From NCBI RefSeq assembly GCF_001949145.1, contig NW_019091355.1, forward strand, positions 618,083 to 682,082: a DNA stretch of 64,000 nt. Direction: 5' to 3'. The stretch is from Acanthaster planci. Lineage: Eukaryota; Echinodermata; Asteroidea; Valvatida; Acanthasteridae. This document shows positions 11,201 through 26,200 of the stretch, piece after piece (the stretch's first letter is position 1; each line of letters begins with the position of its first letter). Under the pieces are notes generated by a model. It saw only the letters and a program-made list of their open reading frames with translations, searched no databases and was not told where the DNA came from. Both the position numbers and the translations under genes were made by a program.

Positions 11201-14200
11201 GACACTCCAGAAACTATTTCAAAAAGTTTTTAATTAGGTCCCTTAACCCTCCAATGCTGAAGTCACTCTTTGGGTCACTTGGTAAGCACCTCAAAGCAGC
11301 ACAGCTGTGTCATGTGGTGCACTGCACCAACTCTCCCTCACAGGAATATCTGATTGCACTTTTGTGCTGCCCAACAACTGTGCTTCACTGTTTCATGTGC
11401 ATAANTATTCCATGCAGAAAATACACGAAAGAGAGTGACTGTGGGCACTCGTGCATATTTGTGCTGTAAAACCAAAGGAGGGTTAATGCCACCATGCCAT
11501 GGTACCAATACCTTTTCTGACTCCAGTTCTTCCAGAAGGTTTGTAGCATTCTTATTGGCCTCAGCAGCTTGCCGATCTTTAGCTGCAACGATGATTTCCA
11601 TGCATTGGTGGCACTTCTTCAAGAGCTCCTGTCAAGGAAAAATATCAAAATCAACATCAAAATCTCAATAATCGTACAATTCTTATTTCTTAAACAGCAC
11701 CAGATTCAGGAGAGGAAGAAATTCATGTTTTGAGTAATCCTGATGAGTATCCTACCTTGTCTGAGATGGTAGATATGTATCGCATACACTCGGCATCAGA
11801 GGGGAACTGGTTAACATGGCGCACCATCCATCGAACCACTTTAACATGACCCTGTAAAAAAGTTTGTAGTGATTAGAACTCTTTTTTCAGGGGGGTCCTG
11901 TCCACTGTACGTATGTCAACTATCACTGAAGTTTGAGATGCCAACTTTACAGGGGAGTGCATCCCTCTCTGCTCGATTAAAGGCTTCCATGACTAACCTT
12001 TCTAAATGCAGCCATCAAGCAGGACACCTTCCGGTTGTCTTGGCTGTCGATATCTGCTCCAGCGTGGACCAACCGCTGCACCACATCCAAATGACCACCT
12101 AAGACATCAAGAAGATTGTTGCTTTCCATGCAAAATGTCAAGACTCCTTGATCCTCAAAGTTCCAATCCTCCTATTTCAATTTAACCTTATCACTTTATC
12201 AGACACCCGGAAAGGAAGGGGTTTAAAGCCACATCAAGGCAGTGTAATATGACTGTAAACTGTCTACAACACGGTTATTCATCACTGGCTCTAAGAGCAA
12301 AATTCACTACTTCTGGATGACTAAAGTTACTACTTGTCTAGCAACTGACCTTAGACATTGAATCTCCATTAATCCCTACATGGACTTTGGGAATGCATGA
12401 CCAATATGGACATCAATCCTCACCATTACAGGCCAGCCAGAGTGGTGAGTTGCCCTTTTTATTCTTGACATCCACAGCAGCCATGTGCTCCAGGAGGAGT
12501 TCTACGAAGCGGTAGTGACCCTTGTCAGCGGCGATGGTTAAGGCGGTGTCACGAGAGGAGGGTACAGGGCCAGCATTGACATCCGCTCCCTTCTCAATCA
12601 GGACCGCACCCACATCAGCATAGCCACCCGAAGCTGCTTCCATGAGGGGCGTTAGACCCGTCTGAGAGCAGAGGGAACAGAAAGACACGGATAACAATTT
12701 ATCTCTACTCAGAGGTCTTAATAACGATGACAGTGGTTAGATTTGAGCAGATTTGAGCTTGGCAGGATTGTGGAAGGTAAAGCCAAGCAACTTTTATATT
12801 ATATGAGGCTTCAGGAAACATTACTTGTCAGTTGAACTTGCAGACTCCAAAGTCGTTCTTTTTTTCTGTATGGTAACTGACCTTGGCTCTGTGTTCCACG
12901 TTAGCCTTGCGATCTACCAGCAGGCTGACCACCTCCGTGCGACCTTGGAAGCAGGCCAGAGTTAGGGCCGTGTTGCGATTGGTCTCGATCTGGGCATTGA
13001 TGTCACTACCCATGTCCAACAGGAGCTTGACTGCTGCTGTGTGGCCATTCATTGCGGCCAGCATCAAAGGAGAAATGCCCAACTTGCTGCCCGTTCTAAA
13101 TTTTCAAAAAATAAAAAAGTGTTTGTTAACTTTGATTCTCTGGAGTTTTTAAAACCAAGGCCATTACTGCTATTACCAGTAAGTTCCAGATTGCGAGATA
13201 TCCCACAACCACAAAACAGGACTCTGTCCATACCTGGAGTTAATCTCAGCTCCGTATCTGAGCAGAAGCTTGATGATACTGACAAAACCTCCTGATGCAG
13301 CTAGGCTGAGAGGCGTGTAGTCAGAGACGTTACGGTGCTCCTTGTTAGCACTACGGGACAACAACAGGTCTACTACCTACACAAAAACCACAAAAAAAAA
13401 ATAATCAAAATTACGACCACGGATCACTGATTATTGCTTCAATTTACATCCAAGAAACATTTTGAGTGAGATGAGGGTGGTTCTTGTGCAGTTCTTCCAA
13501 TTTATCCTCATCTTTGAAAGATATTCTTGGGATGAACAACAACGTGTCAGGTATACCTACCTCGTATCTTCCCCCAGAACAAGCCAGGGATAGAGGCGTG
13601 TCCTTGGTCCTCTCTGACTGGGCTTCGATGTCACAGCCATGATCCAAGAGAATCTCAACAGTCTTGCAGTGGCCAGCCGTCGCCGCCAGGATGAGTGGGG
13701 TGAATCCTGCACAAGAAATAGGCAGAAAGTCCTTCAGTAAACAGATCATAAATACCTACCTAGAACCATGATAATCACTATTTCCATTTTCTAGCTCTAC
13801 ACCAATCACGATTAAGTCACAGATTAATTAAAATTTTAGTAACAAGTGATGTCATCTTAAAAATGAGACCAAAGATGGTGATTTGAGGTCAGTAAATTAT
13901 CTGGGAAAGCCACATCTAAATGTTTTTGGCTACTTATGGCAATGGAAACCATGTGGCTGCAGCTACTTTCCACTGACACAAGTGTTGAAGTCAGCCATAG
14001 TCGTACCTTTCTTGTCTTTGTGCTCCATGTTGGCATTCTTCTCCAACAGCATCTGGACGAGTTCATCATGGCCGCCAGCGCAGGCCACGGTGAGTGCAGT
14101 GTCGTGGTTGCTCTCCGTCTGTGCGTCCACTTCCACCGGTGGGTGAGGGGTGAAGCGCGGGGCGTAGAGCACGCCACCGGGTGAGGATGGGGACTGGTGG

Positions 14201-17200
14201 GGATGCACCGCTGTGTCTGGGGTAGGAACAGCAGCGGGCGTGGTGCTGAGGGTGAGCGGAGATGACACACGGCAGGTCAGAGAGGAGGAATCGCACTGGG
14301 TGCCCACGGATTGGGTTTGGGGAGGAGCTTTCCAAGGTTTAGGGGGTAGCTCTGGGCCTGTCAGAAAATGAGAAGAAAGAGGAAGCAAAAAATAGATTCA
14401 CAATTTAACAATAATGGAAAGGCTTTGCATGCACTCTTAACTTTCCAGTCTCTTCAAAATCCACCAAAGTTGGAGTAATGACGATGGTACAGTCCACATA
14501 TGATGTTTGGTTCCCATAAAAGCATTCATACCAAGAGTCTGTCTATTGTGGTCCCTCACCGCAGAGGATTGGAGAGCTCTATAAGGTTCTTGGAATGTCT
14601 ACAGAGTTAGGGTTCAGGGATAATGTCTGTATAATTACAACTTACGTGCTTGTGCATCTGTGGTCTCTGCCAAAGGACACACTGAGGAGGCTACCATCAA
14701 ACCATTCTGAGACTCCTCTCCTACTCCACTCTCCCGTGGCTGTGATGTCACATCAACGAGTCTGCCAACACCTAAATTGGTATACCCTGTGACAACTGCA
14801 GTGACAGACACCGTGGGAGCATCCTCTCCTATGGGGAGAAGACTCTGGACGTCCGGAAGGGAGGCTGAGGTCAATGGGGCCATCTGGCTGCTGGCATCCT
14901 TCGTTAGAGGAGCTGCAGTTTGGTGGCTGGCCGGAGATTGCTGGTTGGTGGAGACTTCTAGTTTATGGGAGTGCCCATCCTGGGGGTCTCTTGATGACGC
15001 GATGACCGTCTGGCCTGGAAGGGGGGAGCCAGGGGAGCGACTTGCAGCAGGGAGGTCTTGAGTTGGCATTTGGGATTCAGCTTCCGTGCCCTGAAAGGAC
15101 AATCTTGGCTGGGGAAGGTCGGGGCTTAGTGCGGGGGCTTCCTTGTTCACCTGGTTGAGTTTGATCTCGCGAAGGTCTAGTGCCGAGTCATCGATGTCTG
15201 CCGCAAGGACCTCTGCATTCGGGGAGCCTGGAACAGCCTCCCGGACGCCTTTAGGAGACTTGTTGTTGTTGGCTTCAGCGGCTAGTCGGGAAGCGACATC
15301 AGCAGAGGGCATGTCGCTGGGGCTGGGGACTCGATCGACAGTGGATTCCCCGTTAGCAGTAGTGGTGGTGGAATCCGCTGCGGCCCCAACATCCTTCTGG
15401 ATGAAATCCCACTCGATCTTCTGCAGCTCTCGGAACTGCTTCTGCTTCTTCTCCAGGAGCTGCTCTTTGGCCATCTGGACGTCAGGGTGGGGCTTCTGGC
15501 CAAGCCCTGAAGCAGAGACATCTGCATCAGACTCGTTACTCAAGGATGCAGTGTTTGGAATTCTTTGGTGTGTTGGGTCTCGTTGGGCCACTGATGGATC
15601 CACGTTTGCTTGAGCCAGCAATAGAGAACCTGCATCATCAACAAGCAGAAATATAAAAACTGACAGAAAGACAATATTGGGGGCACAATAATGAGTTATT
15701 TCAGTTGCCTTATACTGAGAAAGACAGGTGACTGAATGGGTTCCAAAGCTCTTGGAATAGGTGAATATACTCACCCTGGGGCTGGGGCATCTCATCTGGG
15801 TGCTTGTCGGGCTTCTGAGGGGGGACTACTATGGGTAGGGCTTGGGTCGGCACCCGGGATACTTCTCCCTGCTCGGGCGTAGGGGGCGTGACTGTACCCT
15901 CTGCAGGTGCCGACGTGGTCATTAAGTTGCTTGGGTAGTTGAGGATGAGGGACATGACCCCTGAGTGACCTCCTTTGGCTGCTTCAATCAGACAGGTGGA
16001 ATTATCCTATTGGGGGAAGGGTCGTGACAGAAAAAAAGGCATAACTAGAACAAACTTGCTTGGAAGATTTTTGTGGTGATTTGTAATCAGAGTAATCAGT
16101 ATTCAACATCAAATGATTTCCATTGTGTAAGTCCTATTCATTGAGAGTATATTCAATTCATTATCAACAAGCAGGTCAATAAAGTCCTTGTACTCTACAT
16201 TCTGTAGTGTGTATGAACTGGAAAGGTGTAATTAATAAAATCACTAGTGTTGTAAAATATCTTTGGAATCCTTGAACCCTGTGCATTACAACATTCCACA
16301 GTAAAGGAAAAATAATGACTGTGAGGCAAATTCCAAAAAAGTCTGTTTTTTGTTCTAGCTGCTTGGGTTATAAGTCGTTGAACGCCCACCTTGAGTTTGT
16401 GGGAGGGATTAGCAGCATGCTCCAGTAGCAGCTCTACAACACGGAGGTGGCCACCAGCACAGGCCAAGGACAGCACCGTGTGATCGTTGTTAGTTGTTGC
16501 ACGATTGACCTCCGCACCTGCATCAAATTGTCCCAACCATGAAAATGTTTTCGAGTGTCCAAGAAGAAAAATGTAGAAAAAGAAGTAGCTCGGATGGCTG
16601 GAGTCAACAACACAAAGTTGGCACTTAAAAATGTTCCAAAAGAAACAGTGTTGAAGTGGAGACTTCTTAAGCAGAGCTGTGCCAAATATCCGAGTTTTTA
16701 ATTGATTGTTGAATAGTCAAATATTGTTTTCTGAATTGAATATTCAAATGCAAATTCAAGAAAAGCAGGGGAGAATTTTCTTTTGTTTTAAAAGAGAAAG
16801 ACTGCACTACGGAGGCTTGTTTCAAGCAAATTCAAATGAAAAGTGACAGAAATCTTGCGATTCAAAAAGTAAATTACTCATCAACAAATTAAAAGGAATA
16901 GAAATTCATCTCTTAGATCTTGCTTAATCATGACTGGAGATACTCCTAGACTTGAGAAGCTATTATAGTGACTATAATGTACAACTGTGTGCATTATTGC
17001 AACTGATTTTGTATATGGTTTGCCCATCAACAACCTGCTCGTTGGTATGACCGAATATTCGGCTTTTCAATTGAGTTGAAGGTCGAATATTGGAATAATG
17101 AATTATTTGAAATGACTTAGCCCTGATCTTAAGACCATCAGAAGACCCCAAAAGACCATCACAAATGCAACACAAGGCCTCCAGTCTGAATGAAACAAAA

Positions 17201-20200
17201 GCATTCCTTGGTCACTGTTCACGCTGCTACTTGTAAGTTGTCTTATGAAAGGTTTTGTGTATTGTCTTTATGCATGGTCTTGCTACGAGTCTTGGGATGG
17301 CCTTCATTACACCACTATGAAATGCAGCATTTAGTATGCGAGACTCACCTTTGGAGATGAGATACTGCACCGTACATATGTGACCTGCCCTGGCTGCCTT
17401 CATGAGAGGGGTACGACCGCCTTCAGATTCATGTTCCTGAGGGTGACCAACAGGGGAAAAACAATTACAACAGACGCAAACAAAAACTGAGAGTTCAAAA
17501 GTGATTGGACCTTACAAAAGGAGTCACACATCACCACAGCTATAGCTGAGCAACAATTTTTGGTACAAATAATGCACAAGTTGTTCACGTTTTTCTTCTT
17601 AACTGCATGCCAAATTTTATAAGGATGTTAAAAAGAATGCAACACCTACGTGAAGAGCAAAGGGTACCAAAAACAGGAGAAAAGAGGCCTGGAAGCAGGC
17701 CTGCATAAATTAATGAAAGGGTTTTCAAAGTTGAAGAAACATATCAAATGACTGACCAGGTCTGCCCAGGCAGCTAGTAACACATCGGCAACATCGGTGT
17801 GGCCATTCTCACAGGCGTAGGTAAGAGCTGTGTCTCCCGTGGCTGTCACAGCACGCACGTTGGCATCTAGTACAGAAACAACACAGAGAAAAGATTGAAA
17901 ATTACGCTACATTTAACTGATACGTCTTGGTGTTCGGGGTCTTTCTGCCCATCCACCAGATATGCCAATATACTCTGAAGGGAGTGCACTGGAGGATGAA
18001 ACATCCCTCAGCAAAACAAAAAAGGAGCAAGTTAGAGGGTGTTCATTTGCATATCAGTTAAAACTGCATCCAAAATAAACATCACCTTTAACCGCAATAT
18101 GACGGGCTGAAAATTGTACTATATAGTGTAATTCAACCACCAGAATTAGAAGCCATTACTGTGGTAGCACAACGCTCATGGACAGGTGGTAAGCGCGGGT
18201 TACATGCCTCTTTGACCAACAGGGTGTCGTGATTTGCAAAATGCATGCGCGCATCAAGCTGAAGAATGTGCGTGTGAGTGCGGTGCCACAGCCGTTATGG
18301 CGTCTAATCGGAGTAGTCTATTCTTTAAACATATTCAGGATCACAAATTTGCAAACGAAAAAATTACAAAGAAAAGCAGTGCTGGGTTTGATAAAGCAAG
18401 TAAACTATCTGTCAGAGTTGAGGGTTACTAGTTTGAACAGCACGGCAGCCTGGACCTACTTTTACTGAGGAGGAATTTGACCAGCTCTACATGGCCTTCT
18501 TGGGCTGCCTCCATGAGCGGCGTGGAACAGCCCAGCTCAATGTCAGCCCCTACTTCAATCAGGAACTTTGCCACGTCCAGGAACCCGCCACAGCAAGCCA
18601 GGGTCAGGGCTGTCTCCTGAGTCTCCTCAGTCTGGGCGTTGATGTTGGCACCTGACCAAAAAAAAAAAGAAAAGGAATTCTTCTTAAAGAGTGCATTTTG
18701 CTTTACACTGCATGGACTATACCCCAACTGGAGAGTACTGCAAAGATGATAAACTTGATCTGTAAAGACTTCAAATTGATTGACTTGGAAGATGCATGAG
18801 AAGATACCAGAGAAAAGTAGTTCTTGGAGTATGTGACAACGAAAGAGTTTCTCTACTGAAAAATAGCATATTCCCCAGATAAGCCTGGAATTTGGCTCAA
18901 ATGATATGAACGTTCTATAACCAAGAAATCTTGACCGGGGTTATCACAGCATTTTAGTGCTTGTGCTTGAAGCAAAGCATGGTGATTGAAAGCACAGAAT
19001 TACCCATCCTGGTCGTGGCACCCAGCCTTACCTTGAGCAAGGAGCAGCGCTACCATTTCCTCATGTCCCTCCCGGGCTGCCTCCATCAGGGGCGTGTAGC
19101 CTTCATCGTTCACCTCCTCAATGTTGGCTCCGCGCTCTATCAGGAGGGCGGCAAGCTTGGTGTGACCCCCACAGGCTGCTAGGGTCAAAGGTGACTCAAA
19201 GCTGTCCGCTGGCATGTTCACCTGTGGCAGCAGACACCAACAGGCCTCAAACTTCAAGCAAACTTTCATGTAGATGACAGGTTAGTAGCTCGAATACTTT
19301 ACTAGACCAGACCAAGAGAACTTGAAAACACACCAGTCCCGAACACAAAAACCAACAATTTGAATATGAAACAAAAAAGTGATTTCTTGAAACTTGAAAT
19401 CCAAGTGACAATCTAACATTTAAAAAGGGTATTCATTTATTCATTACTTAAATATCAATTTATTTCAGTTGTACCTGTACCGTGCCGTTGATCATGTTTA
19501 TGGAAACTGCACTTATAAATTTTCAATTATTATTATCATCATTATACTGGAAATAAAACAACGAATAACGACTCTTAACACCAGGATTCTTTTGACCGCA
19601 ACTGCTGGGCTGCGGTATGCCCTGTATGCAAAGCCCTGTCCAGCAGCAGGCCCACATTGAAACCGCAACTGCACGGTGAATAGACTGCATGGTGTGGTAT
19701 GCACTAATTCTCACACAAAGCCGCGGCTGTCAATTTTAAAGGTGAATATTTCTTGTGATCACTTTGGACTGACTGCGTCCAACACAGAGTTCATGAATTG
19801 GTTCAGATGTACATCGTGCAAACCATGCATGGCAAAACTGCATTTAAAATGCACAAACTGTCAAACTGTTGCAGCTTTTTGCTTAGGTGGTAGATGCATG
19901 AAAACAATGGACTTCAAGTGATTGCCAAGCCTCTCATTTTGTTACTGATGAGGGGGTACTTATGCACACAGGTCAAAGTAGGTCGTATGGCATTTACCTG
20001 GGCACCGTGGTCTAGCAATAGTCTCGCAACCTCCACATGGCCGTCCATGGATGCCTCCATCAGGGCAGTGTGCATTTCATCTGTCTTGTGCTCATGATCA
20101 GCTCCGGCCTCTAACAGAAACTGGACCATCTCCAGATGACCTACAGGTCAAAGGTAAAAACAAAAATGACTGTTCACGAATATTCATAAACACAAAGCAA

Positions 20201-23200
20201 AGAGCAGACCGAAGTAACTTGTGTATAAGGTTTAGGATAAAGGTTTGTTCCTAACAATGTGGGAAGTGAAGGGACGGAGTAATGTAGCATATGAAAAGAT
20301 ATCAGAAATTGTACAGTGTTTCTAGTTATCTCGACATAAATTTAAACACTGACAATTTGACTTTGTCCCCTAGACAGTGTGTCATATCACTGGTTTACTG
20401 GAATTCACTATACATGTTTAACATTTTATACACAAGAGAGAACTTAGCAGGCAGGGAACAAGACAAACCTTTGTAGCAGGCCAGCGTCAAGGCGCTCTCC
20501 TTGAACTCATTAGAGTGGGTATTTATACCCGCCCCTCGTTCCAGCAACACCTTGGCGATGCCTACATGACCACTGCTGGCCGCCTCCATCAAGGGGGTGT
20601 GGCCATTCTCGTTGTGGTCCTCGATGTTGGCACCATGATCTAGGAGCACCTTGACGGCGTCTTCATGACCTCCGCTGCACGCGTACATCAAGGGGGTATT
20701 GCCTGTCAGGTAGAGATTGGGCAAATACACTGCTTATAAATACACGGTGCTATTTCCCCTGATAATCATGCTAATGAGGATTTCTGGACGGTTCTTAATG
20801 CACTTGACAAACACACACATACTTGTTATCGGGCTATGGGAACTACTGGTGTTGAAATAAACATTATGGGGACACTTCCCACAATGTGATCCGACTTTCC
20901 GAACAAAGGAAACTGTCCCGTTAAAGCAGGACGGTATATCCATATATCCATGCTCTAATATCATTTAGGCTTCTTCTAAGTCAGCCATGCCACCCTACCC
21001 TAACAGATATGGCTTTTTTAGAGGTTCGTTTAAGAACCAGTTGTCCTACCTGCTGATGATTGGGCATTGACGTCCGCTCCATAGTCTATCAACAATTTGA
21101 CGATATCCACATGGCCAGCACTGGCTGCCTCCATCAAAGGAGTACAGTCTCCCTTACTGCCTCGATCCTCCACGTTAGCATTCATCTTGAGTAAAACCTA
21201 GAACGTCAAACCAAGAAACAAGATGCAGCTGTCAAGCAATCAATTAAGGAAAGATTGCTTTTCATTTCCCTGCTTTTATTGGTGTTTATCCCATTCACTC
21301 TGAGGTGCCTACAGTGCATGCTGGCAAATGCTGGCTTATTGATTACCTTTAAAAGCAAGGTTAGGAAGCACACCCTCCAGCAGATGGATTTTTTTTGGGA
21401 CGGTACCCTTGCAAAGCAACGAACAACTGGCAACAAATGAAACCACACATAGAGTTAGAACTGACCTGCGCTAGCTCAAAGTAGCCTCCCGAGCAGGCAA
21501 GAGATAGCAGACTCTCGCCTTCTTCCGTCGTTTCATTGATGCTCTTGAGGGCAGCTGGGTCGTCTTCAGCATCTGCATAAGCTTGGCTGCAAAGAAAGTA
21601 ATGAGTGAAAGCTTAGGTAATAATTCTGACTCGACTCCCTCGTAGCATTAGAAGTAGACACATACAAGGACAAAGACTTGAGTGGATAATGCAAATACAC
21701 TACAACTCATGTCATCAATATGACTGAAGGTAAGCAAAACATGTTGCTTATAAATTATTTGCTAAGCAAATACTGATAGAGAACCAGTCCTAAGGAACAT
21801 ATTTCATACAGCAATATGACTGGTGCCCTGTTTTGCTGTCAGACAGCAGAACTGTTTCGAGCTTAGCAAATGGACTTATACAATAACATCACTGTTTGTT
21901 TGCATGTGTGCTTTCCTGTGGCAAAGAGTGGGGACTGGATCCATTGAGCCCCCATAGGGAAAGTGTATATGTAAGCAAAGCATGACATCGTTATGTTTTA
22001 GGTCTATTGGTGTGCTTGGCACTAGCTTCGTGGGGCTGTAAAACAAGCCCAATGGTAAGCCATAGCCGATGCAACTGACAGCAGCTGGGAGTTACACAGA
22101 TGTCAATGAGAAGTGGCTGCAGTCAGTATGTACAATGTTTCCATAGCCTACAGGTCATTCCCAGCCGTAGCCACAACTTTTGGACATGGCCTTTAAGACA
22201 GAATTTCAGACAGTATTTGGAAGATCGATAAGTTAGGTTTAATATTCATCACAAACTTGAAGGATCTCTTGTACTGTTCAACAAACACCCACCCATCAGC
22301 CCCCTGGCTGGCCTGATTGCCTGCACTCTCCGAACGCATCCGATAGAGGGCAGCCTCAGCCTCATCTAAGGCGGAGCTGACCGAGGACGTCAGCTTGCCC
22401 AGGATCTCAGGGTCAGTGAACGCTTTGCCATCAGCGGTGGTCAGCTTGTCTATCCCTGCTGAAGAGGAGGGGGAAGAGAAGAGAAGACAGAGGGTGGGTT
22501 GGTGACTGTAGCAATCCATTCCAAGTGTCACGTAGTTCACACTTGGAAACTCTGCTAAGGCCGTGTCCGAAACGGGCTTCCAGAGCTACGGCTAGGTCTA
22601 TTGTCTACGCGTCTCCATGCATTTCTAATGGAGTGAAGACCTAGACCTAGCTCTAGACAAGAGATTCGGATGCAGCCTAAGTCTGCAAGATTGTGATTAT
22701 TTTAATGGGAGACTTTGAGACACTTGATGGCGACACATACACCGGTCCTTTTAACCAGTTCTGCGCATGTGCGCATATTTCTGAGCAGGTGTGTATAGTT
22801 CTGAGCATGTGCAAAACCTTGAAAATGGACCAGTATGTCTGCTGCCACCAGCGTCTTACAGTCTGCAATTCAATCAGTTCAATTTTATGATTATGATGAA
22901 TCAATATTTTTAGCAGGGGACGGTAATTTTTACATACGTGTAAGGTTCAAAAATAATAAAAAAAGTGGTCTGCTTTGAGATGGTCGAAAGTAAATATCTT
23001 CCATTAACTGAATTATGTTTATCACCGACATGTACCTGTATCTTTCAATCAATAAGCCCGTTGTCATGGTAATTTTTACTTAAAAGGTTCATGTAAAAGA
23101 AGTAAAGGAAGTTTTTGTTGTTGCCTTGTGTCTTCCAAAAGCCTGTATTTTTACTAAGTGGTTTGTGGTTGATCAAAGAGAAAAACGAAACCAAACAATT

Positions 23201-26200
23201 ACCTTGTCTATTAACTGAGTGATTGAATAATCATATCTGGCCAAACTGCACCTTGCTTCTTGACTTCTAAGACTAAACTGGACATGAGGGATACTCACCC
23301 GCAGCTTCTAGAAGTGCTTCAAGGGTCTCTGGGTCCACTGCCCTGAGGTCCGGGTTGCCCGAACTGTCAAACTGTAGCTCGTCTTGATTCAGTATGAATG
23401 ATTCAACCTAATGACAAAAACAATGAAACAACTCTGATAAAAACTGTTGCTTCATAAATTCCAAGAATATGAATTACTTTGTGAAGATGCCTACATGACC
23501 AGCTGAAGTGTACATGGCCTTTCCAGAAAAAGGAAAAATGATAAATATTTACTTGACTTGTTCAGATATTACGCTGTATTGCATTACACTACATGTGGTA
23601 ACGGTTGAACCTTTTAATTGTATGAAGACACACTTTGCTTTCACCTGGTGATGGATATTCTACTTCTGTTGCAACACAAAGAATTTGGGTATGTACGTAT
23701 TAGTTTGCTTCAGTATGGGGTCTTTTACAAAGGAAATCCGCTACCAAAATTCATTTCTGCATAAACTATATGAATGAATAAAGTAATTCACAAGATATTT
23801 GATGCAAACATCTGTTTACTGTCTCAGGGATACCAGCAATGTGTACATTCTAGAGCTTTGCTATATGGGTCAATATAGGAGGAAGTTTGACAAATGTGGA
23901 GGTTGAAGAGACTGCATGGTTGAGCTAGAGTTGGGATCCTTATTCACTGTCACGCTGTGGTGAATCACAGAAGACAGCTGTGTAGTGTTACAATGCATGT
24001 ACTGTAAAGGTATCTTTCAGGATTCAATTAATGGACTTAAGTAGCATTTGCAATTGTGAAAAGTCACTGGAAAAAATTGCACTTTCATTCCATTCCTGAT
24101 GGGAATTCCAACATGACCAAGGCAAGATGTACTGGTACATGTACATTTACGCTTTCCACACAAATCGTGTCATCTCGAGAAACCTGATTTGCTTTACATG
24201 AATTGAAAGTACACAATGACTCATCTAATCATGTGCAGTTCCACTATGTTCAGTGGTTACAGATACAGGCACATAGCTACATGTAATAATTCGATTCTTA
24301 GTTCTACAAACATGTATGTTACCATTTCAGATCATTCTGTTCAGTGTTCAGACCGGTGTCTTAACCTTAATGTAGATACATAAAATATGTACATGTATAC
24401 ACTGTATGTGCGGTCCACGTCCTATAACTATGGACAATTAATTATTCACACATGCAAATAACACATGTGCCTGTACATACATAAATAAAAAGGCGTTACA
24501 ATACCTTACACAATATTTCTGTGTTTTAGAGAACCCTAAGTCCCCAGAAAAAGCAGAATTTCTTCAGGAAATCCTGCAAAGGGAAAGTGTGAGGTCTCAA
24601 GGATCTTTTAAAATCCCACAGCTAGAACAAAAGAGTACTTCGTTTCTGTTGCAAATGACAACAATCTAATAGAATTTAGTCACTGAGATGCATCACTGAG
24701 TTCAGTATGGCCATTTCTAATGAGCTCACTGTAAATACATGTATTTGGGAGACAGGTTGAGTGGAAAGGAAGTTGTCTTAGCAAGGAGCAAGACCTCTTG
24801 CAGAGACAATTTCCTTCAAATAAGCTAGGAAGTAGTTACATTAAGTATCAACCCAAGGCTTTTCATCTTGTAAACTGTTTTCCTTTCACAAGGCCTTGGA
24901 GTTTTTAATAGAATCCTTGACATGCACCTTTGCGCCTTACTGACCTTCATCTCCAGTCTGTCTTGCCTGTTCATCTTGCTTTAAGGTATTCTGGCAATTT
25001 TAGATTAGGAATTCTAATGTTCACATTGTATCATCATACTCAAAACCATGGATGATGTGTGACACAGAAGCTTCACAGTCACAGATTTTTGACTGTTTTG
25101 AGAAAAGTTGCCAGACATAATGCTCTGCTCCTTTCAACCAATTTCCACTCTTCATGTTCATTTCGCACCCAGCAGACACTCAATGAGTGAACGTACAGTG
25201 TGTCCATCTGAAAAACAACACATGCATCTATAGGAGATGCTTGATGCAACTAGCAACATGTGGGGGCTTCCATAGGTACATGTGTATCATGTGCCAGCAA
25301 GCCATATAAGCTACATGTTCATGTAGGTAAATGTAATTCAGAAGCTACCTTAATGTACTACCTGCTACGCACTGCGCACAGAGAGCAGCAGTTAAAATTC
25401 CTAAGTTATCGATACACAATGTTCCCAAATGTAAAAAGACTGTCTGACATGCCCAAAGTGGACACCGTTTGTTTTTGTGCACCGTACGATTCGACAGCAT
25501 GGTGCCTACTGAATTCATAGGACTGACTTAGTTCATATGGTTAAGTCAGCACTGGTATTTCTGCATGTGCATGGAATGTGGGTCAGTTGATCCCAACAGT
25601 AAGCTCGTCATAATCCAAGTACATGTATTGTCTCGACAAATTCTATGAAATTCACTGGTGGTGATCAAACCTGAGGATAGGAGTCTAGGTGAAGTGACCC
25701 AGGAATGGTACCCCCAGGTGTCAAGAACAAATGGACAATCCAAACGACAGAAAAATGCTCATTTGTCATCTAGTTTCCATGTTATTGGCATTTACATTCC
25801 ATGCCCATCATTTCCAAAGCTCACTTTTCCCAGTGACCGCCCTGTTTACAAATGACGGCTCTACTCTCCTTGAAAACACTGTTCACCAGTCCTGTGATTT
25901 GTTCTGCCCTTTCACGTTATCTTTTATCACAGCTTGGCCGATATGACTGATAGAAAACATCAGCTGTAATGCATTTACTCCTTCAAGCTGTTCTGTATAT
26001 CTTGCTACTATTAGCTTTTGACTTCAAGGTGCATTACAACTCAAAGAGATCAGAAAATAGTTTGGCCTATTGCTTGGCATGTGCATGAAATACATCAACT
26101 ATACTTGTCCATGCATGGCAACATTACTGTTTAGACATGTGACCAGTACTTAATTTGCCTTTATATGTAAGCTGATGAAGGGGGGTGGTAAGCCATTCCA

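Noticed and set aside
14595-15613. Plus-strand open frame of 156 codons opposite MASK exon 14
   Set aside because: Antisense shadow of the Ser/Pro-rich linker exon; the minus-strand frame joins its neighbours in phase.
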